Notes: generated from the letters alone by a model not told the origin. DNA of 64,000 nt from Stigmatella ashevillena (GCF_028368975.1 NZ_JAQNDM010000002.1:9294425-9358424); one strand, 5' to 3'; positions 54,238 to 62,894 are shown, counted from the first letter of the stretch. Translations and numbers: made by a program.

Positions 54238-54903
54238 ATGGCGATCGGCAAGGTAATCAAAGGTGACGTGGCTCCGGAAGCCGTCCCCGAGCGGTCCGCG
54301 CCGCGTCCTGCTCGCGCGGGCGTGATGAACGCCGATATCTTCGAGGCGCGTCAGTCTGCCCAGGGCATCATCGAGGAGGCCCAGCGGGAGAAGGAACGCA
54401 TCCTCGCGGAGGCCCACCGGGAGAAAGAGGACGTCCTGGCCAAGGCACGGGAGCAGGGGCGCCAGGAAGGAATGGCCCAGGCCACGGAGCTGCTGCTGCG
54501 CGCCAAGATGCAGGCGGGGGAGATGCTCGCTGGCCAGGAGAAGGACGTCATTGCCCTGGCCTGCCGGATCGCCGAGAAGATCATCGGCCGTGACATCGAG
54601 CGTCAGCCGGAGCTGCTGGTGGACATGTGTGCCGCGGCCATCGAGCAGCTGCGCAATGCCCGCGCGATGGTGCTCCGCGTGCACCCGAAGACGGCGCAGG
54701 TGCTGCGCTCGCGCAAGCCCGAGTTGATGGAGCTCATCGGCCGCGCGGTGGACCTCGCCATCCGCGAGGACCAAGACGTGGCGCCCGTGGGGTGCATTGT
54801 CCAGACGGAGTTCGGCACGGTGGACGCGCAACTGCCGACCCAGTTCGAGATGCTCCAGAACGTGCTGCTGCCCGACCTCAGCAAGACGGAAGGACCGGCC
54901 TAG
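54238..54903 (+). CDS. sctL: SctL (FliH/YscL) ATPase stator
   Basis: This 221-residue cytosolic protein holds the ATPase and the sorting platform together. A coiled coil (ARQSAQGIIEEAQREKERIL, AEAHREKEDVLAKAREQGRQ) leads to the C-terminal domain with LACRIAEKIIGRDIERQPEL, NARAMVLRVHPKTAQVLRSR and GCIVQTEFGTVDAQLPTQFE, the last being the conserved C-terminal Cys/Thr-Asp-Ala segment of FliH/SctL. AAGGAGC precedes the ATG. It lies three bases before the sctN gene, the standard order. Confidence 0.9.
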   Translation: MAIGKVIKGDVAPEAVPERSAPRPARAGVMNADIFEARQSAQGIIEEAQREKERILAEAHREKEDVLAKAREQGRQEGMAQATELLLRAKMQAGEMLAGQEKDVIALACRIAEKIIGRDIERQPELLVDMCAAAIEQLRNARAMVLRVHPKTAQVLRSRKPELMELIGRAVDLAIREDQDVAPVGCIVQTEFGTVDAQLPTQFEMLQNVLLPDLSKTEGPA

Positions 54904-54906
54904 TCC

Positions 54907-56217
54907 ATGGCGATTGACCTATCGCGTTACTACGCGCTGCTGAAGGACGCATCGCTGGTCCGCGTGCGAGGGCGCGTCACCGAGCTCACCGGTCTGGTCA
55001 TCAAGGCCAGCGTGCCCAACGTGCGTGTGGGCGAGGTCGTCTACATCAACAGCCGCATCCGCGGGAAGGTGAAGGCGGAGGTGGTGGGCTTCCAAGGCGA
55101 TGAGGTGATGCTCATGCCGCTGGGCGAGCTGTACGGCATCGGTCCGGACAGCGAGGTGATTCCCACCGGCAAGCCGCTCACCATCAAGTGTGGGGAAGGG
55201 TTGCTGGGCCGCGTGCTCGGCGGCACGGGCGAGCCCCTCGACGGGAAGCCCCTGCCGGATGACCTCATTGACTGGTCGGTGGATCGGGACTGCCCGGACC
55301 CCTTCACGCGCATGCGCATCGAGCACCCGCTGCCCCTGGGGGTGCGCTGCATCGACGGGCTGCTGACCGTGGGCGAGGGGCAGCGCGTGGGGCTCTTCGC
55401 AGGCTCCGGTGTCGGTAAGTCCACACTCATGGGGCAGATCGCCCGGAACACCAAGGCGGAGCTGAACGTCATCGCGCTGATCGGCGAGCGTGGCCGCGAG
55501 GTGCGTGAGTTCATCGAGGACGCACTCGGCGAGGAGGGGCTCAAGCGCTCCGTGCTGGTGTGCGCTACCTCGGACCAGCCCAGCCTGGTGCGTTTGAAGG
55601 CCGCCTACGTGGCCACCGCCATCGCGGAGTACTTCCGGGAGCGGGGCGGCAACGTGATGTTCATGCTGGACACGGTGACGCGTCTGGCGCGTGCCCAGCG
55701 TGAAATCGGCCTGGCCGTCGGCGAGCCCCCGGCCCGTCAGGGCTATCCGCCCAGCGTCTTCTCCATGCTGCCGCGCATCCTTGAGCGCACCGGCAACTCG
55801 GCCAAGGGCAAGTGCACCGCCATCTACACGTGCTTGGTGGCCGGTGGTGACATGGAAGAGCCCATCGCCGACGAGGTCCGCGGTATTCTCGACGGCCACT
55901 TCATCCTCAACCGCGCCCTGGGCGAGCGCAACCAGTGGCCCGCCATGGACGTGCTGGCCAGCCTCTCCCGTGTGATGAGCGGCATCGTCGCCAAGGAGCA
56001 CAAGAAGGCGGCCGGCAAGCTGCGCGAGACGCTCGCGACCTACGAGAAACAGCGCGACCTGATCCTCCTGGGGGCCTACCAGTACGGCACGGACCCCCGG
56101 ACGGACTACGCCATCGACAAATACGACGCCATCATCGACTACCTCAAGCAGGACACCCACTCGAACTCGACCTACGAGGAGACTGTCAACGGGCTCCTGG
56201 CCCTCTTCGAGGACTGA
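54907..56217 (+). CDS. sctN: SctN (FliI/YscN) export ATPase
   Basis: This 436-residue hexameric ATPase unfolds and releases substrates from chaperones. It has Walker A GSGVGKST (about residues 166-173), Walker B region VMFMLDTVTRLARAQREIGL, the catalytic GERGREVREF, and the family signature PPSVFSMLPRILERTGNSAK. AGGDMEEPIADEVRGILDGH is the conserved C-terminal ATPase part, and the last 60 residues form the helical SctO-binding end. Length fits SctN. It is in the operon between SctL and SctO. Confidence 0.96.
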   Translation: MAIDLSRYYALLKDASLVRVRGRVTELTGLVIKASVPNVRVGEVVYINSRIRGKVKAEVVGFQGDEVMLMPLGELYGIGPDSEVIPTGKPLTIKCGEGLLGRVLGGTGEPLDGKPLPDDLIDWSVDRDCPDPFTRMRIEHPLPLGVRCIDGLLTVGEGQRVGLFAGSGVGKSTLMGQIARNTKAELNVIALIGERGREVREFIEDALGEEGLKRSVLVCATSDQPSLVRLKAAYVATAIAEYFRERGGNVMFMLDTVTRLARAQREIGLAVGEPPARQGYPPSVFSMLPRILERTGNSAKGKCTAIYTCLVAGGDMEEPIADEVRGILDGHFILNRALGERNQWPAMDVLASLSRVMSGIVAKEHKKAAGKLRETLATYEKQRDLILLGAYQYGTDPRTDYAIDKYDAIIDYLKQDTHSNSTYEETVNGLLALFED

Positions 56218-56253
56218 CGCGGGCGGGGTTTTCCGGGTTAGGATGGAGCACCC

Positions 56254-56742
56254 ATGCCCCCGTACCGGTTAGAGACCCTCCTGGAGATGCGCGCCCGCGC
56301 CAAGGAGGAGGCGGAGCAGGCCTTCTCCGCGGCCATCAAGGCGCTGGAGAAGGAGAAGGCGGAGCTCAAGCGTCTGGAGGACGAACTCACGCGGCGCAAG
56401 GCCGAGCGCAAGGCGAAGGTCATGGCCTACCTCAACGAGGTGATGGCCAAGGGTGCCGGCATCAACGGCATGAACATGATGGGCCGCTTCGAGCAGCGCC
56501 TGAAGGATGAGGAGGCGCAGGTGGCGCTCGACATCGAGCGCCAGCGCGAGGTGGTGAAGGTGGCCGAGCGGACCGTCGAGCAGAAGCGCCAGCAAATGGC
56601 GGAGGCCGCCAAGGAGCTCAAGGCCATCGAGAAGCACAAGGAGACCTGGCAGAAGCAGATCAAACACGAGCGGCAGCAGCGCGAGGAGCTGACCCAGGAA
56701 GAGATTGGCAGTGCCTTGTTCCTCGCCCGCCAGCGCAAGTAA
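56254..56742 (+). CDS. sctO: SctO (FliJ/YscO) coiled-coil stalk
   Basis: This 162-residue protein is almost entirely an antiparallel coiled coil, as FliJ/SctO are: YRLETLLEMRARAKEEAEQA, LKRLEDELTRRKAERKAKVM, RQREVVKVAERTVEQKRQQM, AKELKAIEKHKETWQKQIKH. The family is poorly conserved in sequence, so the call rests on length, fold and the position after sctN. It would act as a stalk inside the ATPase hexamer and couple it to the export gate. A middle Met/Gly segment (GINGMNMMGR) breaks the helix. Confidence 0.8.
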   Translation: MPPYRLETLLEMRARAKEEAEQAFSAAIKALEKEKAELKRLEDELTRRKAERKAKVMAYLNEVMAKGAGINGMNMMGRFEQRLKDEEAQVALDIERQREVVKVAERTVEQKRQQMAEAAKELKAIEKHKETWQKQIKHERQQREELTQEEIGSALFLARQRK

Positions 56743-56772
56743 TCTTTCCTCCTTCTTTCCAGGTGTGAAGAG

Positions 56773-57783
56773 ATGAGCCGAGTCGAAGACGATCGCGACG
56801 CAGAGCGGATTGCCCAGCGCCTCATCCAGGAGCGGCAGCTCGCCGAGGCCAAGGGCAAGCAGCGCAAGGACGGGGAGACGGCCTTCTCGAAGCTGGTCCA
56901 GCAGTCCCAGACGGAGAAGGGACATACCCAGCAGAAGCAGGAGACCAAGCAGACCTTCGCCCAGGCCACGCTCGCCCGGCTGATGAAGGAGGCGGGGACG
57001 AAGGAGGCCGGGGCAGAGACGCGCCAGCAGGAGGGGACCCACGCCAAGCAGTCCGGGCTGCGTCAGGACACCACCCGCGCCCAGGGGCGCCAGGAGGCGA
57101 AGTCCCTCGACGAGCGTGTGCTCCTGGGCCACTCCGACGAGGCCCGGCAGACAGCCGAGGGCCGGCAGACGGAGTCGTCCCAAAGTGGGGCGGCCAGTGC
57201 TGGCCGCAAGCACGACGAGGGGGTCTCCGAGACGCGCACCGAGGCCCGCCACACGGAAGGCAAGGCGGAGAGCGACTCGGAGGCGGACGAGAAAAGCTCG
57301 TTGTCCCGGAGCGAGGGGCGCGCGGGCCAGAAGGGCTCGCTCAAGGCGGACGCGGACTCGGGGGGCGGCCAGGGCGGTGGGGGCAAGGACAAGAAGGAAG
57401 GCGGGGGCGATGCGGCGGCGGCGGCGGGCTTCCGTTTCAACCCCGCGCTGATGGCCCCGGTTCCGGTGGCCAAGCCCAAGCCCAACACGGGCTCGGAGCG
57501 GATGCGTGCCGTCGCCAACGAGATTGCTCAGAAGATCGTCGAGCGGGCGCGCGTGGGAACCAATGGCGCCGGGCAGGCGGAGTTCCAGATTGATTTGCGC
57601 AGCAATGTGCTCAACGGACTGTCCATCAAGATCTCCGCCAAGAACGGGAAGATCCAGGCCGTCTTCAGCGGCAGTGACCGTGACGTGCTCAAGATGATCG
57701 AAGAGCAGAAAGAGGGGCTCAAGAGCGCGCTGACGGGCCGTGGCCTGAAGCTCGAGGATCTGCGCTTCGAGGTTCGCGCATGA
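56773..57783 (+). CDS. sctP: SctP (FliK/YscP)-like length-control protein
   Basis: This 336-residue hydrophilic protein has a long Gln/Lys/Glu/Gly-rich disordered region (about residues 1-215), as in FliK/SctP rulers. The C-terminal folded domain follows: RMRAVANEIAQKIVERARVG, QAEFQIDLRSNVLNGLSIKI, KNGKIQAVFSGSDRDVLKMI, LKSALTGRGLKLEDLRFEVR. That last part resembles the substrate-specificity-switch domain of FliK. Its stop overlaps the sctQ start by four bases (ATGA). Placement between SctO and SctQ supports the call; the sequence family is weakly conserved. Confidence 0.8.
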   Translation: MSRVEDDRDAERIAQRLIQERQLAEAKGKQRKDGETAFSKLVQQSQTEKGHTQQKQETKQTFAQATLARLMKEAGTKEAGAETRQQEGTHAKQSGLRQDTTRAQGRQEAKSLDERVLLGHSDEARQTAEGRQTESSQSGAASAGRKHDEGVSETRTEARHTEGKAESDSEADEKSSLSRSEGRAGQKGSLKADADSGGGQGGGGKDKKEGGGDAAAAAGFRFNPALMAPVPVAKPKPNTGSERMRAVANEIAQKIVERARVGTNGAGQAEFQIDLRSNVLNGLSIKISAKNGKIQAVFSGSDRDVLKMIEEQKEGLKSALTGRGLKLEDLRFEVRA

Positions 57784-59105
57784 GCCTCAGCCGGGATGAT
57801 GGGCCCGGAACCTATGATCGGACGATGCTGGTGGACTTGCGCCAGATTCGTCCGACCCGGCCCTGGAAGCCGTTCTATTTTCAGAACCTGGAGCGGGTGA
57901 GCCGCGATCAGGTGGGGCTCTCGCTGCAAGTGCAGCGCTTGTTGCCGCCCGCGAGCGCGGCCGAGCCTCTGTACGCCCGGCTCAAGGCGCTCTTCGACGC
58001 GGAATCCCGCGTGAATCTGGTGTCCGTGCAGATCCGCCCCTTCCAGGAGCTGCAGCGCTACCTGGGGGATCCCTCCTTCCTGGCGGTGCTCGCCCCGGGC
58101 GCGCTCAAGGAGCGGGTGGTGCTGGAGGTGGAACTGCCCCTGGCCCACAACCTGGTGGACATGCTGCTGGGTGGGGTGGGGGAGACCGTGGGCTTGCGGC
58201 CCTTGACCGACATCGAGGAGGGTGTGATGAGCTTCGTCGTCCTCGAGGCCCTCAAGGCCCTCTCGCCCGCGTTGGACCCTGGGTTGCCCAAGCTCCGTTT
58301 GGAGACGGTGGCCCGTGGCGCGGAGGAAGTGGCGGCCCGGTTGGGAGACGATGATCGGGTGGTGGTGATCCACCTGAACGCCTCGCTGGGCCCCCATACC
58401 GGACTGGTGCGTCTGGTCATCCCCACCGGGGTGGTGGGCGCGGCCGAGCTGGCGCAGGCCGCTGGGGAGCGGCGGTCCCGGGTGAACACGGATCTCCAGA
58501 TGAACCGGTGGATGCTGTCCACGGTGCGCACCTGGCTGCGGGCGGAGATCGGTCAGGCGGAGATCGCCGGCCAGGACCTGGCCTACATCCGCGTCAAGGA
58601 CGTGGTGTTGCTGGATGCGCTGACGGCCCGGCCGGACCGGGGCGAGGACGGCAACGCGGTGCTCCGCGTGGGCGTGGGCAGCTCCCGGGTGGAGGCGGAG
58701 GTCTTCCTCGAGGATGGCCAGTACAAGGCGCGCGTCACGTCCATCGTCATTGGCGAGCCGGCCTTTCAGCGTGCCATTCCCCCAACGCCCGAGGGAGAAG
58801 AGGCTTTTACCCAGCCGGAGACCGACGGGTCTTCGGAGTCGGAAGGACAGTCCTTGGACACGATGAACAAGTCGGAGGGCAGCGACCTGCTGGCCGACAT
58901 CCCGCTGCAGATCGCCGTGGAGCTTGCCCGGGTGCCCGTCACCGCGGACGAAGTGGTGTCGCTGAGGGTCGGCCACGTCCTCGAGTTGCACCGCTCCCCC
59001 GGCGAGCCGGTGGAGCTGTCGGTCAATGGCAAGGTGGTGGCCCGGGGCGAGCTGGTGGAGGTGGAAGGCCAGCTCGGCGTGCGGGTGCTCTCCCTGGCCG
59101 GGTAG
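57780..59105 (+). CDS. sctQ: SctQ (FliM/FliN-like) sorting-platform protein with SpoA domains
   Basis: This 441-residue cytosolic protein has a long N-terminal region (RPWKPFYFQNLERVSRDQVG). A first SpoA-like part follows (DVVLLDALTARPDRGEDGNA, AEVFLEDGQYKARVTSIVIG), then an acidic Ser-rich linker. The C-terminal SpoA/FliN domain is LADIPLQIAVELARVPVTAD, VVSLRVGHVLELHRSPGEPV and ELSVNGKVVARGELVEVEGQ. It would build the cytosolic C-ring or pods and receive substrates. The C-terminal domain is the clearest. ATGA overlap with the previous gene indicates coupling. Confidence 0.9.
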   Translation: MSLSRDDGPGTYDRTMLVDLRQIRPTRPWKPFYFQNLERVSRDQVGLSLQVQRLLPPASAAEPLYARLKALFDAESRVNLVSVQIRPFQELQRYLGDPSFLAVLAPGALKERVVLEVELPLAHNLVDMLLGGVGETVGLRPLTDIEEGVMSFVVLEALKALSPALDPGLPKLRLETVARGAEEVAARLGDDDRVVVIHLNASLGPHTGLVRLVIPTGVVGAAELAQAAGERRSRVNTDLQMNRWMLSTVRTWLRAEIGQAEIAGQDLAYIRVKDVVLLDALTARPDRGEDGNAVLRVGVGSSRVEAEVFLEDGQYKARVTSIVIGEPAFQRAIPPTPEGEEAFTQPETDGSSESEGQSLDTMNKSEGSDLLADIPLQIAVELARVPVTADEVVSLRVGHVLELHRSPGEPVELSVNGKVVARGELVEVEGQLGVRVLSLAG

Positions 59106-59155
59106 CCCTGGCGGGGGGGCGGGCAAGGGGGCACCCCCCGAATCCAAGGGCAGCC

Positions 59156-59848
59156 ATGGCGGTCCCGCCTCCGAATGGACTAGCCTTCGTCCCATTCATG
59201 GCGGTTTTCCCTGTTTCGAACGTGCGCCCCCTCGTGGCCTGTGGCTGGTTGTTGATCGCGCCGTCGCTCGCCGCGGCGCAGGCGGTCTCCTCTCCGCCCG
59301 CGGTCCCGGGGGCGTCTGTCCCTGCCGCGTCCGCGGAATCCTCGCAGGCACCGGCTGTCCTCTCGCCCACGCCCGTGGCCCCGGCCGCATCCCCTCAGGC
59401 CGCTTCTCCTCAGGCCGCTGCCGGAGAGGAGCTTCCGGATCCGTTTGCCACCGATGTGAGCCCGGAGGAGCCCGAGAGCATGGGGTGGACCCTGGTGCGC
59501 ACTTTGCTGCTGCTGGCCGCGGTGGTGGCCTCCATCTACCTGACGCTCAACGTGGGGCTGCGCCGGTTGATGGGGCTCCAGGGGGTGCCGGTGGGGCGCC
59601 CCTCCGTCGTCGCGGTCCTGGAGCGCTTGCCGCTGGACCAGCGCCGGACGCTCTTCGTGTTGAAGGCGGCGGACGAGTACCTGCTGGTGGGGGGCGGGGA
59701 GGGGGGCCTTCAGCTCCTGTCCAAGCTCGACACCGAGGCCGTGGAGCGCATCCGCGCCGAGCGCCCTCAGACGGCTCCCATCGCCTTGAGTCCCTTCCTT
59801 CAAAAGCTTCTCTCCCGCCGCACCGGCTCCACGCCGCCGCGTTCCTGA
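59156..59848 (+). CDS. FliO-like export-gate assembly protein
   Basis: This 230-residue membrane protein has a signal-like N-terminus (PLVACGWLLIAPSLAAAQA) and an Ala/Pro/Ser-rich linker. One membrane helix (LVRTLLLLAAVVASIYLTLN) is followed by a cytosolic domain: RPSVVAVLERLPLDQRRTLF, VLKAADEYLLVGGGEGGLQL and LLSKLDTEAVERI. The TM-then-VxVLExxxL...LLVG pattern is that of FliO, which helps FliP assemble in flagella. It sits before the FliP-type gene exactly as in flagellar operons. AAGGG precedes the ATG at 59156; an ATG at 59198 is possible. Confidence 0.7.
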   Translation: MAVPPPNGLAFVPFMAVFPVSNVRPLVACGWLLIAPSLAAAQAVSSPPAVPGASVPAASAESSQAPAVLSPTPVAPAASPQAASPQAAAGEELPDPFATDVSPEEPESMGWTLVRTLLLLAAVVASIYLTLNVGLRRLMGLQGVPVGRPSVVAVLERLPLDQRRTLFVLKAADEYLLVGGGEGGLQLLSKLDTEAVERIRAERPQTAPIALSPFLQKLLSRRTGSTPPRS

Positions 59849-59858
59849 AGACTGCCCC

Positions 59859-60692
59859 GTGAGACCTTCGTCCGTCCGACCGCTCCTGTCGTCTCGAATC
59901 ATCCCCTGGCTCTTCGCCACCACGGTCGCGCTTCAGCCCGCGGTGGCGCTGGCGCAGCGCCGCCGGGGGGGAGGGGACGATTCCATTCCCGACAGCGTCG
60001 TCCAGGCCGCCACCAGCAACGAGTCCTTTGCCTCGCGGCCGCTCATCCTCATTCTGGCGCTGGCGGCCCTGTCGCTCGTGCCCTTCATGTTGATGATGGT
60101 GACGAGCTTCGTGAAGATCTCGGTGGTGCTCTCCATCGTCCGCTCGGCGCTGGGCACCCAGCAGATTCCGCCCACGCAGGTCATCACCGGCCTGGCCGTC
60201 ATTCTCACCGTCTACATCATGGCCCCCGTGGGGCAGGAGATGTACAAGGCGGCGAAGGTGGACATCTGGGCCAAGGGCCCCAGCTTGTTGTCCTCGGAGA
60301 CAGTGGGCACGCTGCTGGAAGCCGCCGACCGTTCGAAGGAACCCCTGCGCGACTTCCTGGTGAAGAAGGTGAAGAACAAGGACCGTGCCTTGTTCTTCCA
60401 CCTCGCCAAGAAGATGCGCAAGGCGGAGGACCGCAAGGACATCGGGGACCGGGACTTCATGATCATCATCCCGGCCTTCGTGGTGTCCGAGCTGAAGGAG
60501 GCCTTCCAGATCGGCTTCCTGCTCTTCGTGCCCTTCATCGTCATCGACATGGTGGTGGCCAACATCCTGCTTGCCCTCGGCATGCACATGTTGTCGCCGA
60601 CCACCATCTCCATGCCGTTCAAGCTCTTGCTCTTCGTGCTCGTGGACGGCTGGTATCTCATCGCCAAGGGCCTGGTCGTCGGCTACCTGTAG
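59859..60692 (+). CDS. sctR: SctR (FliP/YscR) export-gate protein
   Basis: This 277-residue inner-membrane protein belongs to the FliP family. It has a signal-like N-terminus, then SRPLILILALAALSLVPFML, MMVTSFVKISVVLSIVRSAL and GTQQIPPTQVITGLAVILTV. The C-terminal helices are FMIIIPAFVVSELKEAFQIG, FLLFVPFIVIDMVVANILLA and LGMHMLSPTTISMPFKLLLF. SctR subunits form the core of the export gate. GTG start. The N-terminal 50 residues with a cleavable-looking signal are more FliP-like than typical injectisome SctR. Confidence 0.95.
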   Translation: MRPSSVRPLLSSRIIPWLFATTVALQPAVALAQRRRGGGDDSIPDSVVQAATSNESFASRPLILILALAALSLVPFMLMMVTSFVKISVVLSIVRSALGTQQIPPTQVITGLAVILTVYIMAPVGQEMYKAAKVDIWAKGPSLLSSETVGTLLEAADRSKEPLRDFLVKKVKNKDRALFFHLAKKMRKAEDRKDIGDRDFMIIIPAFVVSELKEAFQIGFLLFVPFIVIDMVVANILLALGMHMLSPTTISMPFKLLLFVLVDGWYLIAKGLVVGYL

Positions 60693-60702
60693 GAGACGCT
60701 CC

Positions 60703-60969
60703 ATGCACCAACTGTCCGTCATTACCCAGCAGGCGTTGTTCCTGGTGCTCATCGTCTCCGCGCCGCCGGTGCTCATCAGCTTGGTGGTGGGCTTCATCAT
60801 CGCCCTGTTCCAGGCCACCACGCAGATTCAGGAGCAGACGCTGACGTTTGCTCCCAAGGTCGTCATCGTCTTCATCGTGCTGGCCATGGCGGGGCCGTGG
60901 ATTGGCCACCAGCTCTTGCGCTTTACCTTCCACGTCTTCGACCGGTTCCCGGCCCTCATCAACGGATGA
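60703..60969 (+). CDS. sctS: SctS (FliQ/YscS) export-gate protein
   Basis: This 88-residue protein has two membrane helices: QALFLVLIVSAPPVLISLVV, GFIIALFQATTQIQEQTLTF and APKVVIVFIVLAMAGPWIGH. The signature FQATTQIQEQTLTFAPK is that of FliQ/SctS. Its length is typical. AGGAGACG precedes the ATG, which comes ten bases after sctR. Its stop overlaps the sctT start (ATGA). Confidence 0.96.
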   Translation: MHQLSVITQQALFLVLIVSAPPVLISLVVGFIIALFQATTQIQEQTLTFAPKVVIVFIVLAMAGPWIGHQLLRFTFHVFDRFPALING

Positions 60970-61787
60970 ACAACGTCCAGGAAGCCTTCGCCCGGCTGAT
61001 CGATCAGTCGAACCTATCGCTGATGATCTTCACGATAGGGCTGCTGATGTGCCGGATCATGCCCGTGCTCATCTTCTCCCCGTTCCTCGGGGGCGAGGTG
61101 GTTCCCCCCGAGGTGCGCATGGGGGTGGGCGTTACCCTGTCGCTGGTGCTCTTCCCTTCGGTGGCGGACCGGATGGGGGCACTGCCCACCAGCGCGCTGC
61201 CCTACATCGCGCTGCTGCTCAAGGAGGTCTTCATCGGCGTCTCGCTGGCGTTCATCGTCAACATCATCTTCGATGCGGCGCGTGTGGCGGGCACCTTGGT
61301 CGACACCATGGCGGGCAGTAACAACGCCCAGCTCTACGTGCCCCAGTTGGGGCAGCAGGTCTCGCTCTTCTCCAGCCTCAAGGTGCAGATGTCCGTGGTG
61401 CTGTTCCTCACGCTGGATGGCCACCACATCGTCATCTCGGCCTTGGCGGACAGCTTCGCCATCGTCCCGCTCGACAGCTTTCCCAAGTTCAGCAAGGGGA
61501 CATGGGCCTTCTTCGATGTGATGAGCCGCGCCTTCGCCAACCTGCTGGCGATCAGCCTCTCGCTGGCCGCGCCGCAGATGCTGGCCGCCTTCCTCACAGA
61601 CCTGGCCATGGGCGCCGTCAACCGCGTTGCGCCCAACCTCCAGGTCTTCTTCATCGCCATGGCCATCAAGCCCATGGTGTCGGTGCTCATCGCGGCGTTG
61701 GCGCTGCACATGCTCATCGGACGGTTTCAGGCGGAGTTCGTCCACATGCTCGAGATTCTCAATCGCGCCGTGCACCTGCTGGCCTGA
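60966..61787 (+). CDS. sctT: SctT (FliR/YscT) export-gate protein
   Basis: This 273-residue inner-membrane protein of the FliR family has several helices: LMIFTIGLLMCRIMPVLIFS, EVVPPEVRMGVGVTLSLVLF, LLLKEVFIGVSLAFIVNIIF. The GxxxDxxxG region reads AARVAGTLVDTMAGSNNAQL. Further helices follow (VSVLIAALALHMLIGRFQAE). One copy joins five SctR and four SctS in known gates. It overlaps sctS by four bases and is followed by sctU after 12 bases. Confidence 0.95.
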   Translation: MNNVQEAFARLIDQSNLSLMIFTIGLLMCRIMPVLIFSPFLGGEVVPPEVRMGVGVTLSLVLFPSVADRMGALPTSALPYIALLLKEVFIGVSLAFIVNIIFDAARVAGTLVDTMAGSNNAQLYVPQLGQQVSLFSSLKVQMSVVLFLTLDGHHIVISALADSFAIVPLDSFPKFSKGTWAFFDVMSRAFANLLAISLSLAAPQMLAAFLTDLAMGAVNRVAPNLQVFFIAMAIKPMVSVLIAALALHMLIGRFQAEFVHMLEILNRAVHLLA

Positions 61788-61799
61788 CCCTGAGCCGTC

Positions 61800-62861
61800 A
61801 TGTCCGACGAGAAAACAGAGGAACCGAGTCAAAAGAAGCTCGATGACGCCCGGAAGAAGGGGCAGGTCTGGAAGAGCAAGGACCTGACAGGCGTCTTCGT
61901 CTTCCTCGTGGGACTGGGCGCCGTGAAGGGCATGTGGGACACGATCGTCGAGGAGCTGAAGACGCTCTTCCTCTTCACGTTCCAGTACATCGCGCAGCCA
62001 GAGGAGCTGTCGCGGGCCACCGCCAACGCGATGTCGATGGCGGTGCGCACGGTGCTGTTTCTCACGGCCCCCATCGTCGCCGGTGGGGCGGTCATCGCGG
62101 GGCTGGTGGAGTTCCTCCAGGTGGGGGCGCTCTTCACCATGGATCCGTTGATTCCGAAGCTCGAGAAGCTCAACCCCATCCAGGGCATCAAGAACATCTT
62201 CTCCAAGAAGACCGTGGTGGAGATGATCAAGAACCTGGTGAAAATCAGTGTCGCGGCCTACGTCGTTTTCGGCGTGGTGCGGGACATGATCGACATGCTG
62301 GTCCAGACGGTGCGCATGGACACCTCGGGCCTGCTGGCGGTGATGGGAGAGATGGTCTACCGCGTCTGCACCCGCGTGGCGCTCGTCTTCCTGCTGTTCT
62401 CCATTTTCGACATCTGGTGGCAGCGCAAGGCCTTCATGAAGGAAATGATGATGTCGAAGGACGACGTCAAGAAGGAGTACAAGGAGAGCGAAGGCGACCC
62501 GCACCACAAGGCGCACCGCAAGCAGATGCACCAGGAGATCATGGAGGGGGCGCAGATGGAGGCCGTCAAGGACGCCGACGTCATCGTCACCAACCCCGAC
62601 CACGTGGCGGTGGCCCTCCAGTACGATCGCAACAAGGACGCCGCGCCCCGGGTGCTGGCCAAAGGCATCGACTTCAAGGCCGAGCGCATCAAGGCGATTG
62701 CCCGCGAGTCGGACGTGCCCACGCTGCGCAACGTGCCGCTGGCGCACGCGCTCCTGCGGGTGGAAGTGGGCCAGGACATTCCCGAGGAGCTGTACGACGC
62801 GGTGGCCGAGGTCCTCAACTTTGTCTACGGGCTGAAGTCCGGGGCCGGGGCGCACCCGTGA
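61800..62861 (+). CDS. sctU: SctU (FlhB/YscU) autocleavage switch protein with NPDH motif
   Basis: This 353-residue protein has the FlhB start MSDEKTEEPSQKKLDDARKK, four membrane helices and a cytosolic domain. The self-cleaving site reads NPDH (residues 265-268) where nearly all family members have NPTH; cleavage normally occurs between Asn and Pro. After it come VAVALQYDRNKDAAPRVLAK, GIDFKAERIKAIARESDVPT and [20 protein letters not shown], the usual FlhB C-terminal part. It controls the switch in substrate class. A stand-alone copy of this C-terminal part follows in the next gene. Confidence 0.95.
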   Translation: MSDEKTEEPSQKKLDDARKKGQVWKSKDLTGVFVFLVGLGAVKGMWDTIVEELKTLFLFTFQYIAQPEELSRATANAMSMAVRTVLFLTAPIVAGGAVIAGLVEFLQVGALFTMDPLIPKLEKLNPIQGIKNIFSKKTVVEMIKNLVKISVAAYVVFGVVRDMIDMLVQTVRMDTSGLLAVMGEMVYRVCTRVALVFLLFSIFDIWWQRKAFMKEMMMSKDDVKKEYKESEGDPHHKAHRKQMHQEIMEGAQMEAVKDADVIVTNPDHVAVALQYDRNKDAAPRVLAKGIDFKAERIKAIARESDVPTLRNVPLAHALLRVEVGQDIPEELYDAVAEVLNFVYGLKSGAGAHP

Positions 62862-62894
62862 ACCCCCTGAAATCCGCTATCATCCGGAGCGACC

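Noticed and set aside
61014-62855. Long minus-strand open frame across sctT and sctU
   Set aside because: Composition is His/Arg/Gln-rich and domain-free; both plus-strand genes are unmistakable FliR and FlhB family members.
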